Below, one piece after another: positions 25,921 through 35,400 of a DNA stretch of 64,000 bases. The stretch lies in contig NZ_RSCL01000017.1 in NCBI RefSeq assembly GCF_003991905.1, positions 186,001 through 250,000 of the forward strand. The letters run 5' to 3'. Under the pieces are notes generated by a model. That model made no database searches and was not told the DNA's origin. It saw only the letters and a list, made by a program, of their open reading frames with translations. Source of the DNA: Dulcicalothrix desertica PCC 7102. GTDB lineage: Bacteria; Cyanobacteriota; Cyanobacteriia; Cyanobacteriales; Nostocaceae. Within the stretch, counting starts at the first letter, position 1, and every line of letters begins with the position of its first letter. The position numbers and the translations under genes are program-made.

Positions 25921-26930
25921 CTATAAATCGCGACAAATAGGTAATTGCGGAAACTCACTTCGAGACTCATTAGACACACATAGTAATGGGTTTGTGTTTC
26001 CTACATTCTCCTCTTCCTTATTGTTTTCGATTTGACCTTGTAAATCTTGACCTAGGGGTACTAAATTTTCTTGCAAAATCGTTTCGAGTTGATTAGTTAA
26101 ATTAAAATTGGCTCCTTGGGCAACACCGTTAATGTAAACACTGATTATGTAGCTACCTGGTATTGTATTTGCTGTCACAGGTATGGAAACCTGAGCATTT
26201 TTATTACTACTCAATGTGCTAGCTGTGATACTACCAGAAGCTCCCGATGTCGGTACGGTAAAAGTAATACTGGCATTGGCAACAGCATTACCGTACTGGT
26301 CTGTGACTAGTGCTTGCAAGTCGGTTGCAAATTGTCTGTTCACAACGGTGCTTTGGTTGTTTCCTGCTGTTGGAATAATTTTACTTGGTTTATCTGGGTT
26401 ATTGGTTAAGTTAAATTGAGCGCTGGCGCCACTATCACCTAAACTGACAGTGTAACCACCAGCAATTGTGTTTGCCTTCACTGGAATTGAAACCTGACCG
26501 TTGATGTCTGTAGTAACAGTATTACTCGTGACAGCAGAAGCTCCCTTACTTGGTGCATTGAAAGTTATTTTGGCATTAGGAACAACGTTACCGTACTGGT
26601 CTAGAACTAATGCTTGCAAATTTGTTGCAAACGTAGTGTTAACTGTGGTGGTTTGATTGTTTCCTGCCTTTGCGGTAATACTTGCAGGTATATCTGCTTG
26701 GTTTGTTAAATTAAAGCTAGTAGAGTTAGCTATGGCATTACTGCTAACGTTGACATTATAATTACCCGCAGTTGTATTTGCCCTAGCTGTTACACTTGCT
26801 TTTCCAGAGGTATTAATTATTGCTTGATTTGCACTTAGATTTGCACTGGCGCCTCCCGATGGTGCAGTGTAAGTTACAACACCACCTGCAACTCTATCTG
26901 CCTTGCTACCAATCGTGCAAATAGCCCTTC
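25921..26930 (-). pseudogene. Ig-like (Big_1/invasin-type) repeat protein, 5' end lost
   Basis: Three tandem Ig-like repeats of about 105 residues are readable leftward, each with LQALVxDQYGNxV, xITFxxPxxGASG and an AGGYTVS/PGSYIIS strand. The open frame has no start codon; it runs into the end of an unrelated ABC-transporter gene near 26,900, where two reading frames overlap. The intact C-terminus (PLLCVSNESRSEFPQLPIC) stops at 25921. Such repeats stiffen surface adhesins; with no signal peptide or anchor left, this is a fragment. Confidence 0.7.
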
Positions 26931-27082
26931 TTGCTGTAAGAGTTCCGTAAAATTACCTACTTGAATAATTTGACCATCTGCAATTACATAAATTCGGTCA
27001 GTATTGCAAATAGTGCTTAAACGATGGGCTATTACTATTCGTGTTGCTTGTAATTTGTTTAAGCTGTTGGTGACGATTCTTC
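26874..27082 (-). pseudogene. NHLM-type bacteriocin ABC exporter, C-terminal fragment
   Basis: About 69 codons read NKLQATRIVIAHRLSTIC, then TDRIYVIADGQIIQVGNF and EGLFARLVARQ. This is the switch-His (AHRLST) and D-loop-distal end of an ABC ATPase, with the ending typical of peptide exporters that accompany NHLP leader peptides. The Walker A part and membrane domain are missing. Its end is fused out of frame to the Ig-like fragment. Confidence 0.65.
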
Positions 27083-27124
27083 ATTCTTTGTGCAAACAAC
27101 CTGGAATATATATCCTACAAGTCG

Positions 27125-27322
27125 CATACATTTTATGTAGATGGGGAATACGTAACGGTCTTGGGGCATGAACGTTGTAGGGTAAAGGTAACAGAGCGCA
27201 TCTTCGATAATGATTTGGTACAGGTGGTGAGGGTGGTAAATGGCAAGGTGGTCAAGTTTTTAGAATTCAGCGATACCGCCGCCATGCAGGCTGGCTTCCT
27301 TCCTAGGGCAAGTGCATCTTAA
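27125..27322 (+). pseudogene. SnoaL/NTF2-like protein, C-terminal fragment
   Basis: The frame HTFYVDGEYVTVLGHERCRV, then VVNGKVVKFLEFSDTAAMQA, is the C-terminal half of a ketosteroid-isomerase-like NTF2 fold. There is no start codon or first helix, and the sequence upstream is scrambled ABC-transporter DNA. Confidence 0.6.
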
Positions 27323-27326
27323 AGTT

Positions 27327-27700
27327 TCACATTCGTGGTGAAATTTCATGAGAAAAAGGTTTCAGGAATAGTTCAGCTTCAGCTTTTCTTCGTTTCAAAA
27401 GTCCTTGCTCAACATTTGTTCGGGGATTGCAATACTTGATGAAAGTTTCGCTGATTTTCGGCCAATCGCGATCCGTTAAGACTTTAGTCATTGAATTAAA
27501 TTTTGGAGAACCGTAGAATTTACTCCCCAAATTGTAGCCAAAGCTGAGTAATGCTCCTTGCTGATTAGGGTTTAGTTCGCCCCAACAAGGAATTTTATAT
27601 TTATAAGGCAGATTTGAACTTCCCGTGCTAACTCGGGGTCTTGACTCAAATAATCAAACTTAAAGGATTGGTTAAGCTTAATAATATCTTGAAGTTTCAT
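27327..27700 (-). pseudogene. GH24-like lysozyme, frameshifted
   Basis: An ATG at 27700 gives MKLQDIIKLNQSFKFDYLSQ, then a frameshift near 27,620 moves into SSNLPYKYKIPCWGELNPNQ and QGALLSFGYNLGS, ending WPKISETFIKYCNPRTNVEQ and GLLKRRKAEAELFLKP. The ending NVEQGLLKRRKAEAELFL is shared with phage-type lysozymes and with the intact gene at 30331. The catalytic Glu region is not present in recognisable form. Non-functional. Confidence 0.65.
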
Positions 27701-27908
27701 ATTTTTTCCTATTAATTGTCGTTTAGTAGCTCAGAAAACTTTATATTCACCCCAGCAAGTTATCATTGAGAATGATTATATGCTCAACATAAATTAGAGT
27801 TATAAGAATTCTTATTGCCGTAGCGTTAATGTAAAGAATTTGACAAGACACTCAAGAAATTGAAAATTGATACTTTTGGAGCACGTCGTTACATGCTCCT
27901 GATTCATT

Positions 27909-28112
27909 TTAATGCATTACTGCCTTGAAACCGATTAGTCCCTCTCCCTCGTAGGTCATGGTGCCATTGAGCGTCATCCCACCGTCATTAGAGGTGGCGC
28001 TTAGTTGAACTACCTTCTGCTGCCCAGTTCGGCCACCAACTACCCAATTACCACCAAAATTCCAAGGGGCATCTTCCCCTCCCCACTGGTTTTCTACCGA
28101 ATACTGTGCCAT
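27909..28112 (-). CDS. Single-repeat OAA-family mannose-binding lectin
   Basis: 67 residues matching one repeat of Oscillatoria agardhii agglutinin: VENQWGGEDAPWN, GGNWVVGGR, GGMTLNGTMTYEGEGLIGF. Trp10, Arg28 and the loop Glu (position 57, one residue longer than OAA) correspond to sugar-contacting residues. OAA itself has two such repeats and each binding site takes residues from both, so this monomer must dimerise to build complete sites, or have altered binding. Homologues bind high-mannose glycans. It is intact with a normal ATG in an otherwise decayed region and may be a defence or competition protein. There is no signal peptide. Confidence 0.85.
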   Translation of the reverse strand: MAQYSVENQWGGEDAPWNFGGNWVVGGRTGQQKVVQLSATSNDGGMTLNGTMTYEGEGLIGFKAVMH

Positions 28113-28284
28113 AGGTTTGTCTCCTTGTTGGTATGTTTATAAACTGGTATTATTGACTGTCACTGTCAAATCCGGCGCCTAATTGATTGAAAAGTGTTTC
28201 ACCTGTGTTTGGCACTTGCCGAAACTTGCGGATAACCAAGTGAAGCTAGCTTAAAGTAAGGCTGAAGTTTTATGATTGGAAACT

Positions 28285-28947
28285 GTGCGCCGTGGTACGC
28301 ACTGAATGAATTGCCAACGAAGTTGGTTGGAGTTTGGGGTAAACGACTCCAAGGCGAACAACTAACCTAGACCCGAAAGGGCGAGGGGACAAGAGCATGT
28401 TCGTAAAGCGGAGAGTAACAGAAAACGTGTATGTCACAGCTCTGCAACGCCTGAATGATATGGCTAAAGCTGTATTGCTTGAACCCTAATATCCTGCGGT
28501 GGAACTTCACATCCTTCGGTACCACGTTTATACACCGATGTTTGAGGTAGTCATTAAATCAGGTTTCTTTAATGATACACCCTGACCTCAAAGCGATGAG
28601 TAATGAACTCATTCAAGGATATGAGTAGGAGCCTAAGTCGTTCTTTATACGTTTATCAGTGACGGAACATGGGATTGCCTAACGGACGCGAGTCCTACGG
28701 TAACGGAGTTCTAATAGTAGTCGTGGGAGTTACGCCCCACCAGGGAAAGCGGGAGAGCCGCTTACAGGGCAAAGTAGAACAGGTGAATTGATGTCTTGTT
28801 GTAAGGTACGCGAGATGCGGATAGCCAATAACAAAGTAAGCATCAATACACTGGAGAGCGGAGTGATACGGAAACGGTCATGCTCCGTTCGGAGGGGGGT
28901 GGTTGGAAAAGTGCCAGTAATGGTAACTCGCTGGCTACCTACCCTAC
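28285..28947 (+). ncRNA. Group II intron lacking its reverse-transcriptase ORF
   Basis: The 5' end GTGCGCCGTGGTACGCAC fits the conserved GUGYG start of bacterial group II introns. Domain V is clear at 28856-28893: GAGCGGAG, a GAAA-containing tip (CGGAAACGG) and CTCCGTTC, followed by GGAGGGGGG. A domain VI-like stem (GCCAG/CTGGC) follows, and the predicted 3' end is CCCTAC (AY ending) at 28947. Only about 660 nt lie between the ends, so the usual 1.7-kb intron-encoded protein in domain IV is absent. It would need a helper enzyme in trans. The exact 3' end is uncertain by several bases. It contains no GGCGCC. Confidence 0.8.
28856..28893 (+). ncRNA. Group II intron domain V
   Basis: Catalytic hairpin with stems GAGCGGAG/CTCCGTTC and inner GATACGG/CGGTCAT, GAAA loop and two-base bulge spacing as in bacterial introns. 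Confidence 0.8.
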
Positions 28948-29165
28948 TTCACGCACGGTTATTGTACTAAGTTGCGTTCAAACGTAGTATTCAGCGATTC
29001 TTACCAGAATGGTATACAAGGAAGCAATCTTACCGACTCGCACTACTACATTAGAATGCAACTTAGTATTAGGGAAGTATTTCAGGGTGCCCCCTAATCT
29101 GACCCGCTTTACTAATTCTCAATCAAAAGAGGGTAGAACAGTTTTAATCTTAGTTTTAAGATTAA

Positions 29166-29480
29166 TTAAATTTTGTCTAAGCCTCCATTCCCTTTCAAGC
29201 TAAAGGTACCATCAGGATTTATTAGTAATTCAATTACTCCTCCCCCTTCATATCGAAATACCCAAACAGAAGAACGAGACGTGATAACTACTCCCCAAGT
29301 TGCCTTACCAGGTCCTAAAGGTTTATCACCAATGTCTACAAATCTGAGACTATCTTTATCCCCGATTTCGACTGTTGCACAGCCTAAAACATCACTACTG
29401 GTGAAGCTTCCTTTGTTGTAGTCGCGTTTTACTGATACATGACCGTCGTAATTGTTTTGAACCTTTATGTTGTATGCCAT
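29166..29480 (-). CDS. Small beta-rich hypothetical protein (104 aa)
   Basis: MAYNIKVQNNYDGHVSVKRD opens a protein of alternating short strands with many Gly, Asp and Val residues, ending PDGTFSLKGNGGLDKI. The look is of a compact beta-sandwich such as a small lectin or shell protein; no family is recognised. It has no signal peptide. It lies just downstream of the group II intron and on the same strand as the OAA lectin and lysozyme genes, so a shared defence or contractile-system role is possible. Confidence 0.5.
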   Translation of the reverse strand: MAYNIKVQNNYDGHVSVKRDYNKGSFTSSDVLGCATVEIGDKDSLRFVDIGDKPLGPGKATWGVVITSRSSVWVFRYEGGGVIELLINPDGTFSLKGNGGLDKI

Positions 29481-29884
29481 TGTTTTGTCTGTCCTGTTTT
29501 ATTCTTGTCAGATCGGAATTAAGCTATTATTCAATTGAATTAAAATCTACAAATTTGATAATTCGTGCTATCTCAAAAGAGTAGTTAGCACGCATTATCT
29601 AAATAATCTCCGTAAATAATTCAACAAAATAAGTTTAAGTTACTATTTTTATATTTGACTACTAATGGCCATTAGGAATTTATAAACTTATGGTGTATTG
29701 GGCGTAAGCATCTGTTTTACTGTTATTATAATTCTGATAACTACCGTCACTAAATTATCGAGAAAGGCTATGGTTCCCTCAGCATCTAATCTCAACTTTA
29801 GTCCATTATAAATTATGTAAATATTATAATTACTAACCCATTTAGATTTATTTATTTACCACTAAAACGCCGGATGCCATTGAG
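29481..29884. other. AT-rich intergenic region, nothing identified
   Basis: No frame, palindrome or RNA element was recognised between the hypothetical protein and the eCIS fragment. Confidence 0.4.
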
Positions 29885-30289
<405 letters not shown>

Positions 30290-30330
30290 AGCACTTAGTA
30301 TTTTGTAAAATTTAACATAAAGATTGTAAA

Positions 30331-30966
30331 TTAACCCTTCACGGCTTTTTCAATCAAAGCGGCTTCAGCTTCTCGACGACGAGCCATACCCTTTTCAATT
30401 TCCTGTCCTTTCCACAAATCCTTCATCGCACGAATTTGTTCGGCAATCCCTTTCAAATCTTTCTTTGGTACAAGGTCGCGAATGTTACGCATTTGTAGCC
30501 GACTTAACCCAGGAGGCTTATCTTCCATACCCCCACCCCGATTATAAACAAGGCTTACTAATGCCCCTTGTGCATCTGCTGGTAAATTTTCTAGTCCGGG
30601 AAATGCTATACGTGTGGTTTTGTAATACTTTGGTACAGTTACATTTTGAAACACATCCCATACAATTTCCCAAGGAATAACAATATCTTTAACGCTATCT
30701 AAAATATCTTTTGCTTTCACACCTTTTAAACCGCAACATACCTTCAAGCGCTCCAATGAAGCTTTGTCTAAGCGCTGCCAATTTTGTAAAAAGTCTGGTT
30801 GAATGCTGTATCCCAAATCATAACCAATGCCAATAGTAATTCCAGATTCGCCCTTGGGCCACTCTGGATTTTTATAATTCTTCTCATAGCTGGCTTTACC
30901 GCCAACTTCAAACTCTAGTATCAAATTAATCGCTTTTTCCGAAATTATAGATTTTGCATCCGGCAT
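30331..30966 (-). CDS. Phage-type lysozyme / pesticin-like muramidase
   Basis: 211 residues with INLILEFEVGGKASYEKNY, then KGESGITIGIGYDLGY, a GALVSLVYNRGGG segment and the ending GMARRREAEAALIEKA. This is the layout of GH24-like and pesticin-like lysozymes, where a Glu near the N-terminus (in LEFEVGG) and an Asp/Thr in the beta sheet act on peptidoglycan. No signal peptide is present, so release needs lysis or a dedicated secretion device. It lies directly beside eCIS and peptidoglycan-binding debris, suggesting it was cargo or spike-associated in a former injection system. The frame is intact. Confidence 0.8.
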   Translation of the reverse strand: MPDAKSIISEKAINLILEFEVGGKASYEKNYKNPEWPKGESGITIGIGYDLGYSIQPDFLQNWQRLDKASLERLKVCCGLKGVKAKDILDSVKDIVIPWEIVWDVFQNVTVPKYYKTTRIAFPGLENLPADAQGALVSLVYNRGGGMEDKPPGLSRLQMRNIRDLVPKKDLKGIAEQIRAMKDLWKGQEIEKGMARRREAEAALIEKAVKG

Positions 30967-31078
30967 ATATTTAACCCAGTAGTAAATTAACAGTGCGTAA
31001 GATAGAAGCGTAGTTGCGTTAGCACAACTACGAACAAACCGTTAGTGTTTCTGATTTCTTTTTTGTTGTTTAATAAAG

Positions 31079-31240
31079 TTACTGTTGTATTCTAGAACAA
31101 CCCTGCAGAGCCAAAGAAAAAATGTCATTTAGAACGACTAGTTCAGATGTCATATCACAAGCCTTTAGCCGAGATAATTCTTTCCAAGTAGCGGCGCCAA
31201 CAACACCATCAGCTTTTGTCCAATATACACCAATAAAACT
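31079..31240 (-). pseudogene. Peptidoglycan-binding (PF01471-like) fragment A
   Basis: About 50 codons with VYWTKADGVVGAATWKEL, the helix-turn pattern of PG_binding_1 domains (DGxxGxxTW), followed by a non-conserved tail and TAA. A stop lies just upstream. It may be the second half of the domain whose first half lies at 31767-31891. Confidence 0.5.
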
Positions 31241-31300
31241 CTATCTAGTATTACGTCTGATGGCAACATTTAACCAACATTCCAGGCTTACAAGCCATTT

Positions 31301-31708
31301 TTAGTCGGAACGTACAACTTTCTCCTTTGATACCTTGCCTTCCTTGGAAGTAATTGTTAGTAATTTCTTCTCAGTATCTAATGTATAGTTAGTGCCATTA
31401 GTTGTAACAGCAGAATATACAGGATGTTTATTACTGGCTAAAGGTAGAGTAGTAATCTTACTTTTTCTTGTGGTGCGAAATGCTAACACACTAACTTCCT
31501 TTCCTGGTTGACCACAAAGATTGATATCATGTTTTGTCGTGACGATAGTCGCAGAACGCTCCATTCCCTTGGGGCAGATAAAAAACTTCGGTTTCGTACC
31601 CCTAGTTTGAGCGTTTGTAGCTGGTATCAATAGAACAAGAGTTCCCGCACTAATGAAAACTAGTTTCAGTAACTGTTTGTAATTAAATTGAAATTTCACA
31701 TTTTTCAT
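31301..31708 (-). CDS. Secreted hypothetical protein with signal peptide
   Basis: 135 residues. Positively charged start (MKNVKFQFNYKQLLK), hydrophobic core LVFISAGTLVLLIPATNAQT and a probable cleavage after TNA give a Sec signal peptide. The mature part has two Cys (FICPKGMERS, INLCGQPG), which may pair, and a Lys- and Thr-rich tail. No domain is recognised. It is inserted between the two peptidoglycan-binding fragments, and is probably periplasmic or extracellular. Confidence 0.65.
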   Translation of the reverse strand: MKNVKFQFNYKQLLKLVFISAGTLVLLIPATNAQTRGTKPKFFICPKGMERSATIVTTKHDINLCGQPGKEVSVLAFRTTRKSKITTLPLASNKHPVYSAVTTNGTNYTLDTEKKLLTITSKEGKVSKEKVVRSD

Positions 31709-31766
31709 ATGGATGCGTTAGTACATATATTCTGGCATTGTTAGCAGGAAGCTCATGATGAGAGTA

Positions 31767-31891
31767 ATCTTAGGTGGACAGCAGTTGCGCTCTGTGCGCG
31801 CGGCAGATTTGAGAGTTCTTAAACTTAATTGCAATTCAGTAACGGTGGCGCCAGTTGAACCTTGTTGTAATCTAAATAATGTGGTAGACAT
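31767..31891 (-). pseudogene. Peptidoglycan-binding (PF01471-like) fragment B
   Basis: The ATG at 31891 begins MSTTLFRLQQGSTGATVTEL, the start of PG_binding_1 domains (LxxGSxGxxVxxLQ). The reading goes on for about 20 more codons with decreasing resemblance. With fragment A it suggests a disrupted N-terminal binding module. Confidence 0.5.
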
Positions 31892-32432
31892 GGCTTTAAT
31901 TATTCAATGTGTTTATTGACACCTGGTTACTACAGCTATGGTTTCAGTAGTTATGGTAACTATTCAAATACTTTTTTTACCAGAACCTTAGCTTGTGGTT
32001 AATATTAAGAGGTATTATTACATACTGCAACTAATGGACATTAGGAATTTTTAAAGTTGTCTTCATTACATACTCCCATCAATAAATATTAAAATTTGAT
32101 AAATTTATGTTGTTATAATTACAATAATATAGCATAATTACAGGGACTTTATAGTGCTAGGAGAAGCCCACAAAATAATTGATCCAATGTTGTCATGCTG
32201 AGGAACGAAGCATCTCAAAGCGTGATGTAAACGTAGTTTTGCCGCTTTATTAGCATATCCGCGAGATTCTTCACTGCGTTCAGAATGACCGAAGAGCATT
32301 TTTTTAGTGGAGTTCTCTAGAAGTAAACTGACCCTAGATGACGCTAGTACTATTGTCGTAATTTATACTAAAATAATTATTGCATATTGTTAATAATATT
32401 TATACCAGCGAAATGGAGAATAATTCGTAGTT
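31892..32432. other. Intergenic region with a dispersed TGTCATGCTGAG repeat
   Basis: 32192-32290 holds a repeat running from TGTCATGCTGAGGAACGAAG to a terminal GCGTTCAGAATGAC, ends that are loosely complementary. The rest is AT-rich and probably contains the promoter of the giant kinase gene. Confidence 0.5.
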
Positions 32433-35400
32433 ATGCTAATGATTCCTGGTATTTTAATTACTGCGAAAATATACGAAAGTTCTAATTCTTTAGTTTACCG
32501 AGGTATCAGGAAGCACGATAATCAACCTGTTGTTCTCAAAATCTTAAACTCAGCCTATCCTACGCCAGAGTTACTCAGTAGATATAAGCAGGAATTCGAC
32601 ATAGCATACAATTTAGAGCTAGCAGGAGTAATTAAGCCTTATAGTTTAGAGAAATATCAAAATACTTTAGTAATTGTCTTTGAAGATTTTGGGGGAGAGT
32701 CTTTAAAGATACTAATGTCAGAACGTAGATTCAGCATAGAAGAATTTTTGAAAATTGCTATAAAAATTTGTGCAGCTTTAGGACAAATTCACGCGGCTAA
32801 TATTATCCATAAAGATATTAATCCCTCTAATATAGTTTTCAATCCAGCGACTGGAGAACTCAAAATTATTGATTTTGGAATTTCTAGTCTTTTATCGTGC
32901 GAAAATCCCATAATTTGCAATCCCAGTATTTTAGAAGGCACTTTGGCATATATATCGCCAGAACAAACGGGTAGAATGAATCGATTAGTCGATTACCGTA
33001 CCGATTTTTACTCCGCCGGCGCCACTTTTTATGAACTGCTAACCCAGAAACTACCTTTTGAAACATTAGATGCAATAGAATTAGTTTACTCTCACATTGC
33101 CAAACAACCTCGGCGCCTAGAAACTTTAAACCCAGATATTCCCCAGGAATTAGCAGAGTTGGTAATGAAACTTTTAGCGAAAAATGCTGATGATAGATAT
33201 AAAAGTGCTTATGGTATTCAAAAAGATTTAGAGTATATATTAAATAATTTTCACTCCAAAATTAAACTTAATAATTTTACACTAGCCAAAAAGGATGTTT
33301 ATGGTAAACTACATATTTCGCAAAAATTGTACGGAAGAGAGTCAGAGATTAAAGCTCTAATATCAGCCTTTGAGCGCCCAGAACTCAGAATAAAAATGAT
33401 ATTAGTTTCTGGTTATTCGGGAATTGGAAAAACGGCTTTAGTACGAGAAATATATCAACCTCTTATCAAATTTAAAGGTTACTTTATTGCTGGAAAATTT
33501 GACCAGTTAGGGCGCCACATACCATATAGTTCTTTGATTCAAGCTTTACAATCTTTAATTCAACAGGTATTAACTGAGAGTAACGAAAAAATAGCTGAGT
33601 GGCGAGAAAAAATTTTAGTTGCTGTCGGTGAACAAGGCAAAATTATTACTGATGTAATTCCCGAATTAGGACTTATTATTGGCGAACAGCCGAATGCTGC
33701 AGAACTAGAATCGGCAGAATCGCAAAATCGTTTTAATCTATTATTCCAAAAGTTTATCAGCGTTTTTACAATAAGTAAACAACCTATAGTATTATTTTTA
33801 GATGACTTGCAGTGGGCAGATTCTGCATCATTAAAACTAATTAAATTACTGATAACAAATACTGATAGCGGACTATTATTGATTGGGGCATATCGCGACA
33901 ATGAAGTGAGTCCGACTCATCCTTTACTATTGACAATAGATGAAATCAAACAAGCTGAATATATTGTTAACCATATTTCTTTAACACCTTTAGATTTAAA
34001 TAATATCAGTCAATTAATAGCAGATACCTTTAACTGCACAATCGAAAGAGCAAAGCCACTAACTGCATTAATTCTCGATAAAACTGCTGGTAATCCATTT
34101 TTTATAAATGAGTTTTTAAAATTCATTGATACACAAAAATTACTCAAATTTGATTTAGAAAAAGGAGAATGGCATTGGGATTTAGAACAAATTAAATCAG
34201 CAAAAATTACAGATAATGTTGTTGAATTAATGTCGAGTAAAATCCAACAACTTCCAAGAGCGACACAACAAGTTTTAAAGCTAGCTGCTTGTATAGGTAA
34301 TCAATTCGATTTAAATACATTGTCCATTGTATGTGAACAATCGCTATTATCAACAGCCTCTGAAGTTTGGCAAGCGATTATAGAGGGGCTTATTTTGCCA
34401 ATTGGTAATGACTATAAGTTATTAGCGGTAGCTGAACATGGTGATAATTTCAAAGTCAGATATAAGTTTTTACATGACCGAGTACAGCAAGCTGCTTATT
34501 CGCTGATTACCGAAGATGTTAAAAATTCACTTCATTGGCAAATCGGGCAACTATTACTAAATAATACTTCACCAACAGCCTTAGAAGAAAAAATATTTGA
34601 TATTGTTAATCATTTGAATATTGGTATTGAATCAAAAGAGTTAAGTTTACGCGAAGAAAAAGATGAATTAGCACGCTTAAACTTGATTGCAAGCAAAAAA
34701 GCTAAGGCATCGTCGGCAAATCAACTAGCCTTTAATTATTTACAATCCGGAATGCGATTGTTATTTAGTGATAGCTGGACTCAACAGTATAATCTTACAC
34801 TATCGCTTTACGAAGAGTCTGCCGAAGTTGCTTATTTACAAGCAAACTTTAACCAGATGGAGAAATTTGTAGATGTAGTTACGCAACAAGCTACAAATAT
34901 TTTAGACAAGGTGAAAGTGTATGAAGTAACAATTTTGGCGTATATCGCTCAGAGCAAATGCGTTGAAGCTATCAGTGTCGGGTTAGAAATTTTAGAATTA
35001 CTGGGAGTCAAATTACCCAGAAAGCTCAACCAAATTAATGTTGTAATTTTATTGTTGCGGGCAAAGCTAATGTTGAGGCGCCACAAAACTGCCAGCTTAA
35101 TTGATTTGCCTCAGATGTCCCATCTACAGTATAAAGCAGCGATGCGTATTCTTAACAAAATAATATCTCCTGCTTATACAGCCGCTCCAAATTTACTGTT
35201 ACAGATTGTATTTACACAGATTCGCTTATCTCTTAAGTTCGGGAATACTGCTGAATCGGCTTTTGCCTATGGCAGTTATGGATTTATTCTCTGTGGTGTT
35301 GTGGGAGATATTAAATCAGGTTATCAATTCGGGCAACTAGCATTAGACTTATTAGAGCGACAAGACGCAAGAGAAATTAAGGCTAAAACAGTATTTATCG

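Noticed and set aside
28788-28970. 60-residue plus-strand ORF inside the intron
   Set aside because: It overlaps domain V and has no reverse-transcriptase or maturase similarity.
31122-31304. 60-residue plus-strand ORF
   Set aside because: It is antisense to the peptidoglycan-binding fragment and has no recognisable start signal.
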